From assembly GCA_944548615.1 (NCBI GenBank), contig OX155954.1, forward strand, positions 4,603,424 to 4,667,423: DNA of 64,000 bases, given 5' to 3'. The notes below the pieces were generated by a model that saw nothing but the letters and a program-made list of their open reading frames with translations, had not been told where the DNA came from and ran no database searches. Origin of the DNA: Micropterix aruncella (Eukaryota; Arthropoda; Insecta; Lepidoptera; Micropterigidae). A program made the translations under genes and the position numbers. The stretch's first letter is position 1; every line of letters starts with the position of its first letter. Below are positions 1 to 10,404 of this stretch, one piece after another.

Positions 1-1425
1 ATTACGCACATTATCAATCATTCCCTTACTTCGTCCACTTTTCCAGCTGAGTGGAAGCGTGCCCTTGTTGTTCCTGTATCTAAATGCTCTAATCCTTCAG
101 CTTGCAAGGACTTTCGACCGATCTCGATTCTACCAACACTTTCTAAATTACTTGAGCGAATTGTCTTCTCACAGCTGAACGATTTCCTCGAACAACATAG
201 CATACTTAACCCTCTGCAGTCGGGTTTCCGCTCTAGCCACAGTACCACAACCGCTCTCACTAAAAATACTGAGGACTTCCGTGTTGCTATGGATCGCCGT
301 CAGCTGACGGTCTTAATCCTCCTCGACTTCAGCAGTGCCTTCAACTCGGTAGATTTTGACCTTCTCTTAGCCTGCTTGCACAGTTTAAATCTATCTCCTT
401 CAGTCACTGCCTGGTTTCATTCCTACTTACACGGACGCGAACAAAGGGTATCGGTCAAAAACTTGCTCTGGAGTTGGTCGAAAATTATCGCCGGTGTGCT
501 TCAAGGTGGAATTTTATCACCTCTCCTTTTCTGCTTGTTTACTATCTCCATCTCTGAAAATTTGTCATGTAAATACCACCTATATGCCGACGACCTTCAA
601 CTCTATGCTAGTTTCGCTCCCATGGATGCGGCTAGTGCTATATCCGCATTAAACTCCGATTTAAACTTGATAGCGGTATGGTCTCGTAACCATGGCCTGC
701 TTCTTAATCCGTCAAAAACCCAAGCAATCGTCATCGGAAGTCGCTCACTCGTTGCCAAGTATTAAAATAATCTCCCCCCTATCAATATCGACAACGTCGT
801 TGTCCCTTACAGCAGTTCTGTGAAAGACCTTGGCCTGCTTATTGATGAAAACTTATCTTGGCATCCTCAAGTAAGTGAGGTCAGTCGTAAAGTCTTTGCA
901 AGTCTCCATTCTTTTAAACGGGTTCAGAATCTCTTACCTCTTTGTATTAAACGCCAAATGGCACAATCTTTTCTTTTAACGCTAATTAATTACGCTGATG
1001 TGGCCTACCTAGATGCGAATGAAGAACTACTCGATACGCTAGATAGGATTCAAAACGCGTGTATTCGCTTTGTTTATTCCCTGAAGAAGTTTGATCACAT
1101 ATCAAACTTTTGCAGGCAAATAGAGTGGCTACCCATTAGACGATGTCGGGAATTTCACATACTCGCCCTACTCTTCCGCGTACTACAGTCAAACTGTCCT
1201 ACTTATTTGAATAATCTCTTCTCTTCGCTATCATCCCATGGTCTCCCATTGCGCTCTCAGGAAAATCTATTACTGGCTATACCTCAGCATTCATCAACTT
1301 TCATGTCTAGGTCTTTCGCAGTGCAAGCGGCCCGTCTCTGCAATTCCGTGCCTTTACCGATAAGACAACTTGAAAACCTGAGCGGGTTTAAAAAATCTTT
1401 AAGGAGACATTTACTTAACTTATGA
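1..1425 (+). pseudogene. LINE ORF2 reverse transcriptase, one in-frame stop
   Basis: Frame 1 is open from base 1 and encodes the C-terminal two-thirds of a LINE polyprotein. Visible blocks in order: EWKRALVVPV and DFRPISILPTLSK (RT blocks 1-2), LLDFSSAFNSVD carrying the first catalytic Asp, the LQGGILSPLLF block, then YADDLQLY at about 583-606 with the catalytic Asp pair, and LGLLIDENLSW in the thumb region. The frame is interrupted once, by TAA at 763-765, and resumes in the same frame to TGA at 1423-1425. The stop makes this copy inactive unless read through. The family enzyme copies LINE RNA into a nicked genomic target. The endonuclease end lies outside the window. Confidence 0.88.
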
Positions 1426-1706
1426 ATTCCTCTCTCCCCTCCCGTCTCCTTTGCTTGTCCTTATATTTCACTCCTCCCTTCAATATCGAATTGGCATACG
1501 TTACTAATCACTGAATTATATTTTATACTATGATGACTTTTTTGTAGGTGTGTTTATTTATTACTCGTAAATTAATTTGCCCACATAAACCTTCAGTCAC
1601 AATAACCCTGGCGGCATGGTCGGTAGATATTGCCACTTGGCAATAGGCCCACCACATTGTATTCTTTTGTGTGTGCAATAAAGCTTTTCAAACAAACAAA
1701 CAAACT
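1..1706 (+). mobile_element. Non-LTR retrotransposon (CR1/L2-group LINE), 5' cut by window edge
   Basis: LINE copy running from the window edge through the end of its reverse-transcriptase ORF (stop at 1423-1425), a 3' untranslated region, an AATAAA signal near 1677 and a short (AAAC)n tail ending about 1706. The 3' UTR matches, in reverse complement, the stretch at 57236-57500, so two members of the family are present. It abuts an opposite-strand LINE remnant at 1711-1996, probably its insertion target. Clade placement rests on the general reverse-transcriptase pattern only. Confidence 0.85.
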
Positions 1707-1710
1707 CAGA

Positions 1711-1996
1711 TAATACCAATGCTCGATATTCTTTAGCCAGGTTTTCCTCGGTGCCGAACGCTGAATTCTCCATTCAGTCGGACAGTCTCGCCAAAGAAGT
1801 TTACGTGTTAAGCGATTATAGTTCATTCGGCAAACATGACTGAACCATTGTAGTAGACGTTTTTGTATTTCTTCTTCGATCGGTGTTTGTTGTTGGTATC
1901 TTTTTCTAATTGTCTCTTTTCGAAGTCGGTCGTGGATTGAGACACCGAGAATCTACCTCAAGCATCGCATTTTGAAGACCTCGAGTTTGTTGAGGT
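1711..1996 (-). pseudogene. LINE C-terminal remnant (endonuclease/RT type)
   Basis: Read on the minus strand this is the region after the RT palm of an insect endonuclease/reverse-transcriptase LINE. It shows LNKLEVFKMRCLR, a stop, ILGVSIHDRLR, then RLLQWFSHVCRMNYNRL, LLWRDCPTEWRIQRSAPRKT and WLKNIEHW. The pattern LQWFxHVxRM followed by a Pro/Arg-rich stretch and KTWL is typical of the last 100 residues of such elements. It contains at least one stop and no RT core. The plus-strand LINE at 1-1706 lies directly against its 3' side. Confidence 0.75.
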
Positions 1997-2368
1997 CCGA
2001 TTGTAATAATGTAATTTATGTAATTACCATATTACCAAAATATGCGAGCCACCAAACTTATTATCGGCAACAACGAGGTACTCTTAAGAAATGCGAAATG
2101 AGAGTGGAACAACATATATATTAAACAACTGAAGCTTGATTTGGAATACTACAATTTAACGATGGAATAGTGGGAATAACTAGCAAAGGGTAACGAAAAG
2201 CTATACAAACACGTGGCAGCAATATATGATCTGGAAGAAAGTGGATCCGAGGAAAATAATACTCAACAATACAGTGAACGAGACTAAGAAAAAGTAGCAA
2301 TATTCTGTTGATACTCAACCTCAACCTAATTACTTACTTTTCCTTATTTCTATCATTAGGTCTAAGGT

Positions 2369-2411
2369 GTTTAATACCGGTAGATTATTCTCATATCTAC
2401 CGGTATTAAAC
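2369..2411. repeat. Perfect 17-bp inverted repeat, 9-nt loop
   Basis: The arms at 2369-2385 and 2395-2411 are exact reverse complements and include TACCGGTA-type sequence. A relative at about 50138-50165 repeats TTAATACCGGT and TTCTCATAT. Downstream of the arms, CTCCTGGATGGGGTGGTACG (2472-2491) resembles stretches at 52085-52115 and 52545-52570, so this is the edge of a dispersed repeat. Confidence 0.7.
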
Positions 2412-2519
2412 ATAACCCACCATTTTGTTGCTATTATACAATTTACCCCCTGGTATACCAGATCAGGGTAACTCCTGGATGGGGTGGTACGATTTAATAA
2501 TATATAATCTAGAAGGGGC

Positions 2520-3700
2520 TAGAGTAGATTGGAACAGGTACGTATGTATGTATAAGAGCTCAAGCATTAAATGATTTGCGGATAGGTCCCAGTATTGTAC
2601 TTCGTGGTACTCCTTTTAGCACAATTCTTCTATCAAATTTGGAGTCGCCAAAATACGCACATAATGCTCCTCCGTGCGCGATCGGAATTTTAGGGTTTTA
2701 TTGAAACCTCAACGATGGTTAGTGATATTAACGACCTCACGCCGTCGTTATGGGCTACGTCTCTATGTTTTCGCGCCGATTACGATGGGTGATTTTTGTC
2801 GCACGTGCGCGCGTGTGTGTGTGCGTTGCGCAAGAGGCGAAAGAGAGAGCATGTTAGTATTGTCAGGCATCGACGGGCCGCCCGTCGAGGCGGGAGGTAT
2901 GCAGCTTGCCAGCGAGCGCCCGCGCTCTACGCTTAATGTACGAACCGTACACTAAAGTTTGGCTCAAAAGTATTTGTTTGCGAGACATTGTAACGAGTCA
3001 GGTCCAGTCAGTCTTCTCCATCTCCGCCGCCTAAAGCAGGACGTTTGCCGATATAACAATACTCTTTGCTAGACATTTCTCGCTATTTTCCCTTGAATCA
3101 GCAACGTTTCTTTTTCTGATAAGTCTAAATAAACTCTATCTCTCGAGTAAGTCCAGATCAGTTTACTGTTATACTGGAATGATATGATTTCCTTTCTTCT
3201 TTGTGTATTAAGTTCATACTTCTTGTAAAATTTCTCTTACATTTTAGAAGTTCTTGACGTTCCTTACTCCACACTTCACGAGTCATTTTTCTGCTTGGTA
3301 TGTCATCGCTACCGGTGAATTCTTAAACGTGACAACAATGGAATGAATACTAGGGTATCCTATCGCTGTTAGTTTAAATAAGATTTTTATTAGTTTCCTG
3401 TAATAAGTACAAGCATCTACAATAATCTACATCAATGTGTATCTTTGCATTTCTTTAATTTTGTCCTATTTGCTATTTTTGTGGGATCTGACTGATCGTC
3501 TTCCATCTCCGTTTCTGTTGATACTTTGGATAGCTTCGTTGTTTTCCGGAATATTATTTCGGGCCCTTATATACAGCTTTCCTCTTATCTTTGTGAGTTG
3601 TTACTTTTATATTTTTTTATGACACGTTAATAAAAAAATAGTAATCGTTTGAATGATCACTTTTTGTGTTTATAATGTTTTGAGTCACAAAATAGTCAAG
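2520..3700. other. No gene seen
   Basis: AT-rich sequence with a GT-rich patch at about 2805-2825 and several short chance frames. No recognisable element. Confidence 0.5.
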
Positions 3701-3702
3701 GT

Positions 3703-4045
3703 GTCCAGGGTAGACAGTCTACCCTGGACAACGGCGGCTGCAACGTCACCGAAACGTCGGGTGCTACAAATTTCAAGCGGTAAATTCGTTTTCTATCCAA
3801 TTTATAATGTCAAACAACCGCGATAGTCTTCGATTTTATATAGAAGTTGTAAATATTATAAATAACATAAACACGAATTAACCGCGTTATGATTGTAGCA
3901 CCCGGTGTTTCGGCAATGTTGCAACCGCGGTTGTCCAGGGTAGACAGTCTATTCGGACAACAGAAGTTGCAACTTCTGCGAAACAATTGGTGCTAAAAAA
4001 ATGACATGATAAATTCGTTCTTATCCTATTTAAAAGTTGTAGAGT
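3703..4045. repeat. Family B palindromic repeat, three modules
   Basis: A module of about 85 bp, marked by CCGAAACGTCGGGTGCTACA and GCGGTAAATTCGTTTTCTATCC-like sequence, occurs three times: forward at 3721-3805, reversed at about 3870-3945, and forward and degenerate at about 3955-4045. A 27-bp near-palindrome (3703-3729, 13-bp arms around one base) sits at the outer edge of the first module. Half of it recurs at 3935-3951. Other family B copies are at 9137-9246 and 51091-51185. Head-to-head modules with palindromic junctions suggest a foldback-type element; no transposase is visible. Confidence 0.65.
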
Positions 4046-5570
4046 TGTTAATAGACGTTAGATCAAAGCGACGACAAAGTAAATTGGTTAAAAACATGTC
4101 CAATATCCAAATAACGAAAACATCCTATGATTCCCTAGAGAAACACAAGTGTTTTTCGAACTTTTCGACACTAGCTTTATGTCGTCGTATGATATGTAAA
4201 AGCTCTGCAGTCATGGAAGGCGCGCGGGCGCGCCCGGAGGGCGTCGCGGGCACACACCCACAGCAATTTGCGCACAAAGATCTACAAGTGCGGATCGATA
4301 CAAACGGATCGGCGCGGGCGCGCGTCGATGTCGTAACATCGCTTCTAGCATCAGACATTCGCAAAAGTGCGTGCGCGTCGATCGCTACGTAAGAAAACGA
4401 AAAAAAACGTACGAGAGATCCATTAGCCCGATACGAGTCAAGAGAAGAGGCTCACGTTGTGGTCCTTCGAGCCGGATCGAGGTATAATGAAAGCCAATGC
4501 AAGACCGAGTGGAGTAAGAAACGGTTCCCGTGCTGGGCAGAGCGCGAGTCGCATCCGTGACTGCTTCATAGCTCCGCACTCCGAAGATGGAGTGACAATG
4601 ATTGCGGAGAAGGCAGCCGGGCGTTGCTTCCGTACACGGAAGGTGTTATCGAGTAAATAACAGTAAACAGCGGGAGCACGCCTCGCCGTCGTCACTGTTC
4701 ACTATACTAGAGGGAGTAAACTCTTCTTCATTGCATGTTACGGTAATCCAAACGTGTCTCTAGGAATTACTTAGGTGCAGAACTAATGTATACTCGTATA
4801 TTTATTTATTTAATTAATTAATTAACGCATTTAGAAAGCATATGTATCACTAATATTCATATCAATTTATTATATATATTAATTTTTTTAAATATCACGG
4901 CCGATATGCATTAGCATGTGTGTACATGTGCCAGGAGTTGTTCCAAGGTAGCGAAGTCTCTATTTTTATATGTACATATATTCGGCAAATCAAAAAAAAC
5001 AGTACTTTAACCATTACAAATTGTAACTGACGTAACAAATGTAACAAATTGTAACAAATGTTATCTTAACTGCTTCGCAAAATCAATTGTATTGTATTGG
5101 ATAATTTTATAAAATAAAAAATAAAAAAAACTAATAATACCGAATTAATAATCACTTATCCCATAACCGCATACCTCCATATCTTATGATTAATTATAAA
5201 ATATAGCTCAATAATCGCAGTTCACCAAATAATAAAAAAGGGGATGATCGCCTTGATAAAAGCTTCGCTGGAAGAGAGTATAAACTTGGCAGGTATTTCC
5301 GAATGTGAAACATGAAAAATGTGCCCGGGGCTAGGTTTTTAGCACGCTGAGCTATACTCAGCTCGGCGCCCCCTCCCCCATACAAATATTAGCTTAAGCA
5401 AATTAGCAAGTTACATTGTCGGCTGTCACCAACTTCTGCTATTTTTAGCATTATTTTAGTCTTTAACAGTGTTGAATTTGAAAAAAATGCACAACCATGA
5501 GAATATAATAATATGTATAGTAAAACAGCGTTTAGTTTAGTTACAGGTTTAATAACGTTAAATATACAAG
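4046..5570. other. No gene seen
   Basis: A CpG-rich patch at 4205-4385 has open frames on both strands without recognisable domains. The rest is AT-rich, with TTTA/TTAA runs near 4798-4825. Confidence 0.5.
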
Positions 5571-5690
5571 CAGAAATATACAACACAAAATGTTTGTTAA
5601 CTCAGATGACGATTGTAACATATCATTGTTTTATCAATAAAATGTAATGTGTAACCTAATAAAGTTTATTTATTTATTTATTTATTTACA
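5570..5690 (+). repeat. Retroposon 3' tail with (TTTA)n
   Basis: A segment ending in AATAAAG followed by about six TTTA units (5665-5688) looks like the 3' end of an old LINE or SINE. No coding part is recognisable upstream. Confidence 0.4.
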
Positions 5691-6215
5691 TAATGTTAAT
5701 GAAGCAAGATCATTTAAAATTCAATGTAAGTAACAACATGAAACTCAGTCTACAGTAATGGTTTCTTCTAGCCTTCATTTTTGCAAAATTATTTATAACA
5801 CCGGAAAAGTTCGTGTTCACTGTAATGTCCCGTTCACAGCACAGTAACATCAACGCATTCAATTTACTCTCAAGAAGAGTTGACCTTTTAGCATTTCTGA
5901 CTCTTGATAAGATAGAAAATCCCCTTTCTGCTGTACAGTTTGTGACAGGTAGTGTCAGGAAGATTCTTAGTGCTACTTAGTGCTACAAGGTTACTGGCCC
6001 CAGGCTTGCATACCTGGGGGCGGGGGGCGGCGGGCCGGCGCCCGGCGGGGCAGTGCAGTCACACGCAAAAATTAAAAACAATGGAATCTTCTGCTTCATT
6101 CGCCTACAAATAAATTAATTTATTACCAAGAAGGAAAATACATTTTTTTTTTGATAAAACTGCCTACCTTTAAATAAAAAAATAACATATTTTGCCGCCC
6201 CCTAAAGAATGCCGC
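5691..6215. other. No gene seen; short G/C-rich patch
   Basis: Mostly unique AT-rich DNA with a G/C-rich run at 6011-6050. No element identified. Confidence 0.45.
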
Positions 6216-7055
6216 CATGGGCTATAGCCCAGTCAGCCCATTTACAACCCTGGGCCTGGTCGGGGGTCACGGTGAGTTCAAAGCCAAACTATTTGACTTT
6301 GAGCTCAGCGACGATACCTGGTGCCCGTGTGACTACGGTCGACAAACCGCAGAACACATCATCTGGACATGCCCTAAGCTGGATACCGCACGGGTAGTAA
6401 TGCTGGATGCGGTTGATGCGTGCGTCGGCAGTCTGCTGTTCTTGTATGTGGATCTCGTGGGATGCGGGGTTTGCTTCCATGCGTTCCGGGAGTTCGCTGA
6501 CAACTGGGTGTCCAATTGGGAGGATCTGAGGCAGCAGGGCTCTCCCCCTCTAGAAGAGGGCCTCCCCTTTTAACGTTGCTGTCCGTGGGCTGCTTCATCG
6601 CCCGAAGCCGCCCGTATCGTATCGTGACGTCCCAACCGGGGGTGTGGGTGTCTTTTGCAGGTTCTCCCGTTCTAGATGCCCCCGATGGCGCACCTGCTGC
6701 CGTTTATTGCTGAAAGTCGACACCGCACATAACACTTTGGAGAGACTGCCACCAATCTGCCAATAATCTAGTATATAAGAGTAACATAATATGTAAAACT
6801 TTTTAAATAATGTTAGTTTGTTTGATAAATTCTTTTGATGAAATATAAACGGTTCACGGGGTTTCCGGAGGAAATAGAAACCCGGAGAATCTTCCTTCAT
6901 GTCTCGGTTTGTTCACCCCTCACGCGCTACCCTTCCGGTACGCGTGAGGTTGTCGTTTCACGACATCACGGACAGAAAAAACCACTTATGTCGTTAGAAC
7001 TGCCCGGGTGGTGAGCGGGGTTTCTTCCCCCGCCTGTCACCGCATAAACGTATAA
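6216..7055 (+). mobile_element. R1-like LINE, 5'-truncated copy 1
   Basis: Coding tail of an R1-type ORF2 followed by a long, structured 3' UTR. The UTR motifs ACGGGG..CCGGAGG..AGAAACCCGGAGAAT, CACGCGCTACCCTTCYGGTA, CGTTAGAACTGCCCGGG and GGCGGGGTTT recur in copies at 17065-17549 (+) and 39470-40487 (-). The 3' end lies near 7050 in an A-rich stretch. The 5' break is somewhere in 6200-6250. I could not define target duplications for this copy. Confidence 0.75.
6217..6573 (+). pseudogene. R1-like LINE ORF2 C-terminus with Cys-His knuckle
   Basis: The frame reads GLVGGHGEFKAKLFDF, then CPCDYGRQTAEHIIWTCP, a CxC-H-C knuckle of the kind found at the C-terminus of R1/Jockey-group ORF2 proteins, then a conserved tail (LDAVDACVG, FREFADNWVSNWEDL) to a stop at 6571-6573. 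The copy at 39470-40487 has the same knuckle (CRQTAEHVIWSCP) and tail. Only about 115 C-terminal residues survive, so no RT or endonuclease is present. In this family the knuckle is thought to help bind the target or the RNA. Confidence 0.75.
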
Positions 7056-7136
7056 TAATAACAGACTGAGGTGTCGGGTTCGCCCGTTGCAGATGACAGC
7101 TCCCCCGACAAATGCCCCTAGACACCTCTAAGCTAC

Positions 7137-7430
7137 AGTATACAGACAGAAGCTTCTCTTAGAACAAAATTGAAATCCAAGCGAGCGACGTCCTAAGTAC
7201 TTAGAGCTACACGAAATTCCCATATGGCCACCGCATGGGCGCCACTCTACTGACGCAGATATTCAAACGTTCGAGGAATTTTTAACCCCCACCCGCGTAA
7301 CGCTAACTACAGGATTTTGCCGGAACGTATCTCTCTGCTTGCTTCCCTCGCACCCTATCTACGCAAAGCCTTGCCTTTCGAGAGTGCGACTACTGTTCTA
7401 ACTCGCTATACTGCGGCAATAGTGAGGCAT
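7137..7430 (+). repeat. Dispersed repeat family E, copy 1
   Basis: This segment matches the reverse complement of about 36335-36625. Shared landmarks are GTATACAGACAG, AAAATTGAAATC.AAGCGAG, CATATGGCC, GACGCAGATATT, CCCTCGCACCCTATCT and GAGAGTGCG. No ends, tail or coding capacity are visible. A short related stretch lies at 61905-61940. Confidence 0.6.
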
Positions 7431-7970
7431 TTTACGTTTTTTATATGAAATTCAGCTACTGTGTAAATTCATGTACTATATGTCGCGAGTCATCCCAGGC
7501 GCGCGAATGTCGCCGTTGACAAATCGCCGTTTTAACGCAATGCGTTGCGTAACCGCGCGAATGTGAAGCGAATAAAATCAAGTCCGGTTCCGATAGAAAT
7601 CTAACCGAGGCGACACACACAGTCTCAGCGCAGGAATTGAGTTGGGTAATTAGTATGCCTTATTAAGATCTACGGCGATACCGCCGCTCGAGGGCGATTG
7701 ATTTATCTCGAGCGTGTCGCGGGCGCAGGTAGTGGAGAGCGCGCGCCGTTTCTTATTGGCGTAACCTCGTTATCGATCAAAGCTGACGATTGACATGGAA
7801 TGTCACTTGCATTGCCGCGAGTCAAATCGGTCCAGGCGAGGCTACTCACTAATACAGTTACCTACTAAAGACGCGCGGCGCTAAATGGCCATTAGACAAA
7901 TTATCGACGACGCGAATAGAAAACGTTAGGGAAACAGTCCTTTGTAAACGGAGCCTAATTATCGCGAGGA
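7431..7970. other. No gene seen
   Basis: Moderately CpG-rich sequence without a recognisable frame, repeat or splice pattern. Confidence 0.45.
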
Positions 7971-7975
7971 CCTAA

Positions 7976-8513
7976 GCACAACTAGAACTAGAGCTGTCGA
8001 ATACAACGCGCGAACCCGTCACCTCAGAAAGTTTTAACAATATTGATCGTTCTGTCTCCCGTGAGGTGATCGCAGAATACTTAGGACAAAACAAACCACC
8101 GTCAAGTTCCGCAACGTCCTCACCCTTACGTAGCGGTGAAACGGTGTCTACCGAATCTATCGCGGACCACGGCATCCTTTGCCCGGCTGTTCACACGATA
8201 TCGGGTAGCCGATGGCCGTTTCAAGCGCAGTTACCGAAGGTGAACAACTACCACCGCTCTATAGGAGACAGTACTGCTTCTAGACTTCCTCGACTGTCAG
8301 TCAGAATGCACAATCGATTGGCTGACGCCGCACGATGCACAAGCCGTCCAGGAGCGCCAGAAGATTGACTCCTGGGTGAAACTGGCCCTCAGGCCTACCC
8401 GGGCTCGCACTTCATACGTGGAGGCCGCCGGATGGGTGTTGACCCGTGAGTGTGACCGACCCTGAACAAATAGGTCTTCGTGGCCAACTCCAACAGAGCC
8501 CATTCGGTCCCAA
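7976..8513 (-). mobile_element. Family A retroposon, copy 1
   Basis: Family A in reverse orientation. The element's 3' end (ACAAC..CTAG type) is at the low-coordinate side and its 5' end (GTTGGCCACGAAGACC) near 8475-8513. An internal part of roughly 150 bp, including the tRNA-like box, is missing relative to the copies at 27429 and 63231. A second reversed copy follows immediately. Confidence 0.75.
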
Positions 8514-8516
8514 AGG

Positions 8517-8898
8517 CACCTAGGCACAACTAGAGGTGTTAACTACAACGAGCGAACCCGTCACCTCAGGAAGTTTTAACGAAATTTGATCGTTCTGTCT
8601 CCCGTGAGGTGAGCGCAGAAGACTTAGGACGAAACAGTCCATCGACAAGCTCCGCCAAGTAAGTAAGAGGCCGTAAGAGTAAGAGTGCCCGTAAGAGGCC
8701 AACGCCTTATCCGCGAGATAGCTAGGTATGTTACCCAACGGGCCGACACTCGCGCCCCTACTTCCAGTTGGGATTAGGTTACTCCGGTCTCCCGACTGGT
8801 TACGAGTTCGAGGTCGCTTGCGCGGTCTTCTCCCTTAAGTAGCGGTGAAATAGTGTCAACCGAATCTATCGCGGACCACGGCATCCTTTGCCAGGGAA
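8517..8898 (-). mobile_element. Family A retroposon, copy 2 (5'-truncated)
   Basis: Reverse-orientation copy that starts with the family 3' end only a few bases after copy 1 and stops inside the element (CATCCTTTGCC). It keeps the tRNA-like stretch in degenerate form near 8695-8725 and the GGTTACGAGTTCGAGGTCGC block. It is either a separate insertion at the edge of copy 1 or a tandem duplicate. Confidence 0.7.
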
Positions 8899-9136
8899 AG
8901 TAGTATCTCTTATTTTGACCACATAATGAATATATTCTATAGTATGCAGGATATCATGAAAAAGGGTATAAACTAGAGATTTAAAAAAAATTAAAGGTAA
9001 TTCCAAAATAACGTTCACTTTTTTTTAAATGAATTTAGAAGTGGAGCTTTGTCATACTTTTATTTTTTTTTATAATTTGGAAGCTCATAAGTCATTTTTT
9101 TAAACCAATTGCATTAATATAAAATTGAAGACTACC

Positions 9137-9246
9137 GCGGCTGTTTGACATTAAAAATAGGATAGAAAACGAATTTACCGCGGGAAATTTGTAGCACCAG
9201 ACGTCTCGGGGACGTTGCAGCCGCCGTTGTCGACAACGGCGGCTAT
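9137..9246 (-). repeat. Family B module with perfect 26-bp palindrome
   Basis: One family B module in reverse orientation, ending at the high-coordinate side in a perfect 26-bp palindrome at 9219-9244 centred on GTCGAC. The same module end forms the near-palindrome at 3703-3729. Confidence 0.65.
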
Positions 9247-9640
9247 TAACCCTAATTACTATAAGAGATAGGAGAGAATAAGGAGAACTACAATGTTAGA
9301 GTTATAGTTACAATGTTGGGACAAGTCTTATAGAAAAAATGCAAGGAACTCGAAGGCGGAAGCAAGGAGAATTTAAAGATATTAATATAATGGCCAGCAT
9401 TAAAGTAGACATTAGTCGGGCGTGTCGTCGGAACGCGAGCGGACTGTAAACCAGTTTCAAAAATGTTTACAGAGTTAGCGCGCCTGCACCACTTGACGAC
9501 TTACGTCATAAAAACTCGGACTTATACCACATCACCTCGACGGCTCACCTAATGGCGGGGATGTCGCAGTAGAAAACTGCGACTGTAGAAAGATAAATTA
9601 AAAGTGAAAAAGGATTTTTAAAAACAAGCTTTACTTTTCA
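9247..9640. other. No gene seen
   Basis: Unique-looking AT-rich sequence with no recognisable element. Confidence 0.45.
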
Positions 9641-9716
9641 CTAGGGAATTCCAGTGGCAATCTTCTGGCTCCATCTTGTGTAATGGAACCTTTGTCATCA
9701 TGTGCAATGGAAAGTA

Positions 9717-10041
9717 CTCAAGACATCAAAACAAACGAGCCCAAACTCTTCCATCTTAGCACTTTCGAGGAGCCACACCATGTTTTTTACCAATTCTTCT
9801 GTTTCTTTACGTTCTAAATAACTCCTGCATAATTGTGAACTATGTTTGGGATCATTATCTTGTTGGAAAAAAATCCATTTACAATTAATCTTAAACCAGA
9901 CAAAACGGCATTTTGCTGTACTATCCGTTTATACTGCTGCTTTTTCATGATTCCATCGACTCGTGCCAAATTTCAGATAATCGCATACTATTCAAGACAT
10001 CAAAACAAACGAGCCCAAACTCTTCTATCTTAGCACTTTCC
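9717..10041. repeat. About 52-bp direct repeats bracketing the Tc1 fragment
   Basis: The blocks at 9717-9768 and 9986-10041 share CAAGACATCAAAACAAACGA and the following CTCTTC.ATCTTAGCACTTTC. A related, more diverged unit lies at about 10440-10620 (GGGAATTCCAGT, TATGCCAAATTTCAGAT.AATC). They are too long for target duplications, so they are probably repeats internal to the surrounding element. Confidence 0.55.
9776..9966 (-). pseudogene. Tc1-like transposase fragment
   Basis: On the minus strand, joined across frameshifts, the segment reads GIMKKQQYKRIVQQNAVLSG, a break, then FFQQDNDPKHSSQLCRSYL and ERKETEELVKNMVWL. FQQDNDPKHxS is the block around the second catalytic Asp of Tc1-like DDE transposases. 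First and third catalytic blocks are absent. Direct repeats of about 52 bp (9717-9768 and 9986-10041) flank the fragment. Confidence 0.75.
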
Positions 10042-10077
10042 ATTAGGGAGTTTCATTGGCAATCTTCCGTCTTCATC

Positions 10078-10404
10078 TTAACCCGTTGAGTATGAGTCAA
10101 CCAAATCTGGTCGCGAAACAATTATCCGTTGAGTACGAGTCGACCAAATCTGGTCGCGCGTTTTTTTCACTTCTTTGACGTTCTCATATTTATTCATAAT
10201 TATCTAATTGTTTTACAAAATGATATTTCAATATTCTATATTCGAAATTTCAATGCAATCATTGTGCAGTTGTTCTTTTTATGATTGGTGTAGTAGTTTC
10301 GTAGTTATAGTAGGTACTTTAAGTCGAGCGCCGTCGATGTCGCCGAAAATCCTGCAAAAGAGACAGATGCATCCATGAAAATACCCATTTACTCCAAGGG
10401 TTAA
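10078..10404. mobile_element. piggyBac-like MITE, TTAA-flanked
   Basis: TTAA at 10078-10081 and 10401-10404 flank a 319-bp element. Its ends read CCCGTTGAGTA and, on the other strand, CCCTTGGAGTA, giving a short terminal inverted repeat that starts with CCC. The left end holds two direct copies of CCGTTGAGTAYGAGTC followed by RACCAAATCTGGTCGCG (10083-10117 and 10128-10160). There is no ORF. TTAA duplication with a CCC start is the piggyBac hallmark; mobilisation by such a transposase is inference. Confidence 0.7.

Noticed and set aside
3703..3729. 27-bp palindrome as a protein-binding operator
   Set aside because: It belongs to a repeated module with a second half-copy nearby; a repeat junction explains it better.
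4006..4392. 128-codon plus-strand frame
   Set aside because: Begins in a family B repeat and continues into CpG-rich sequence; not a coherent protein.
9842..10033. 63-codon plus-strand frame
   Set aside because: It is the antisense shadow of the minus-strand Tc1 transposase fragment.
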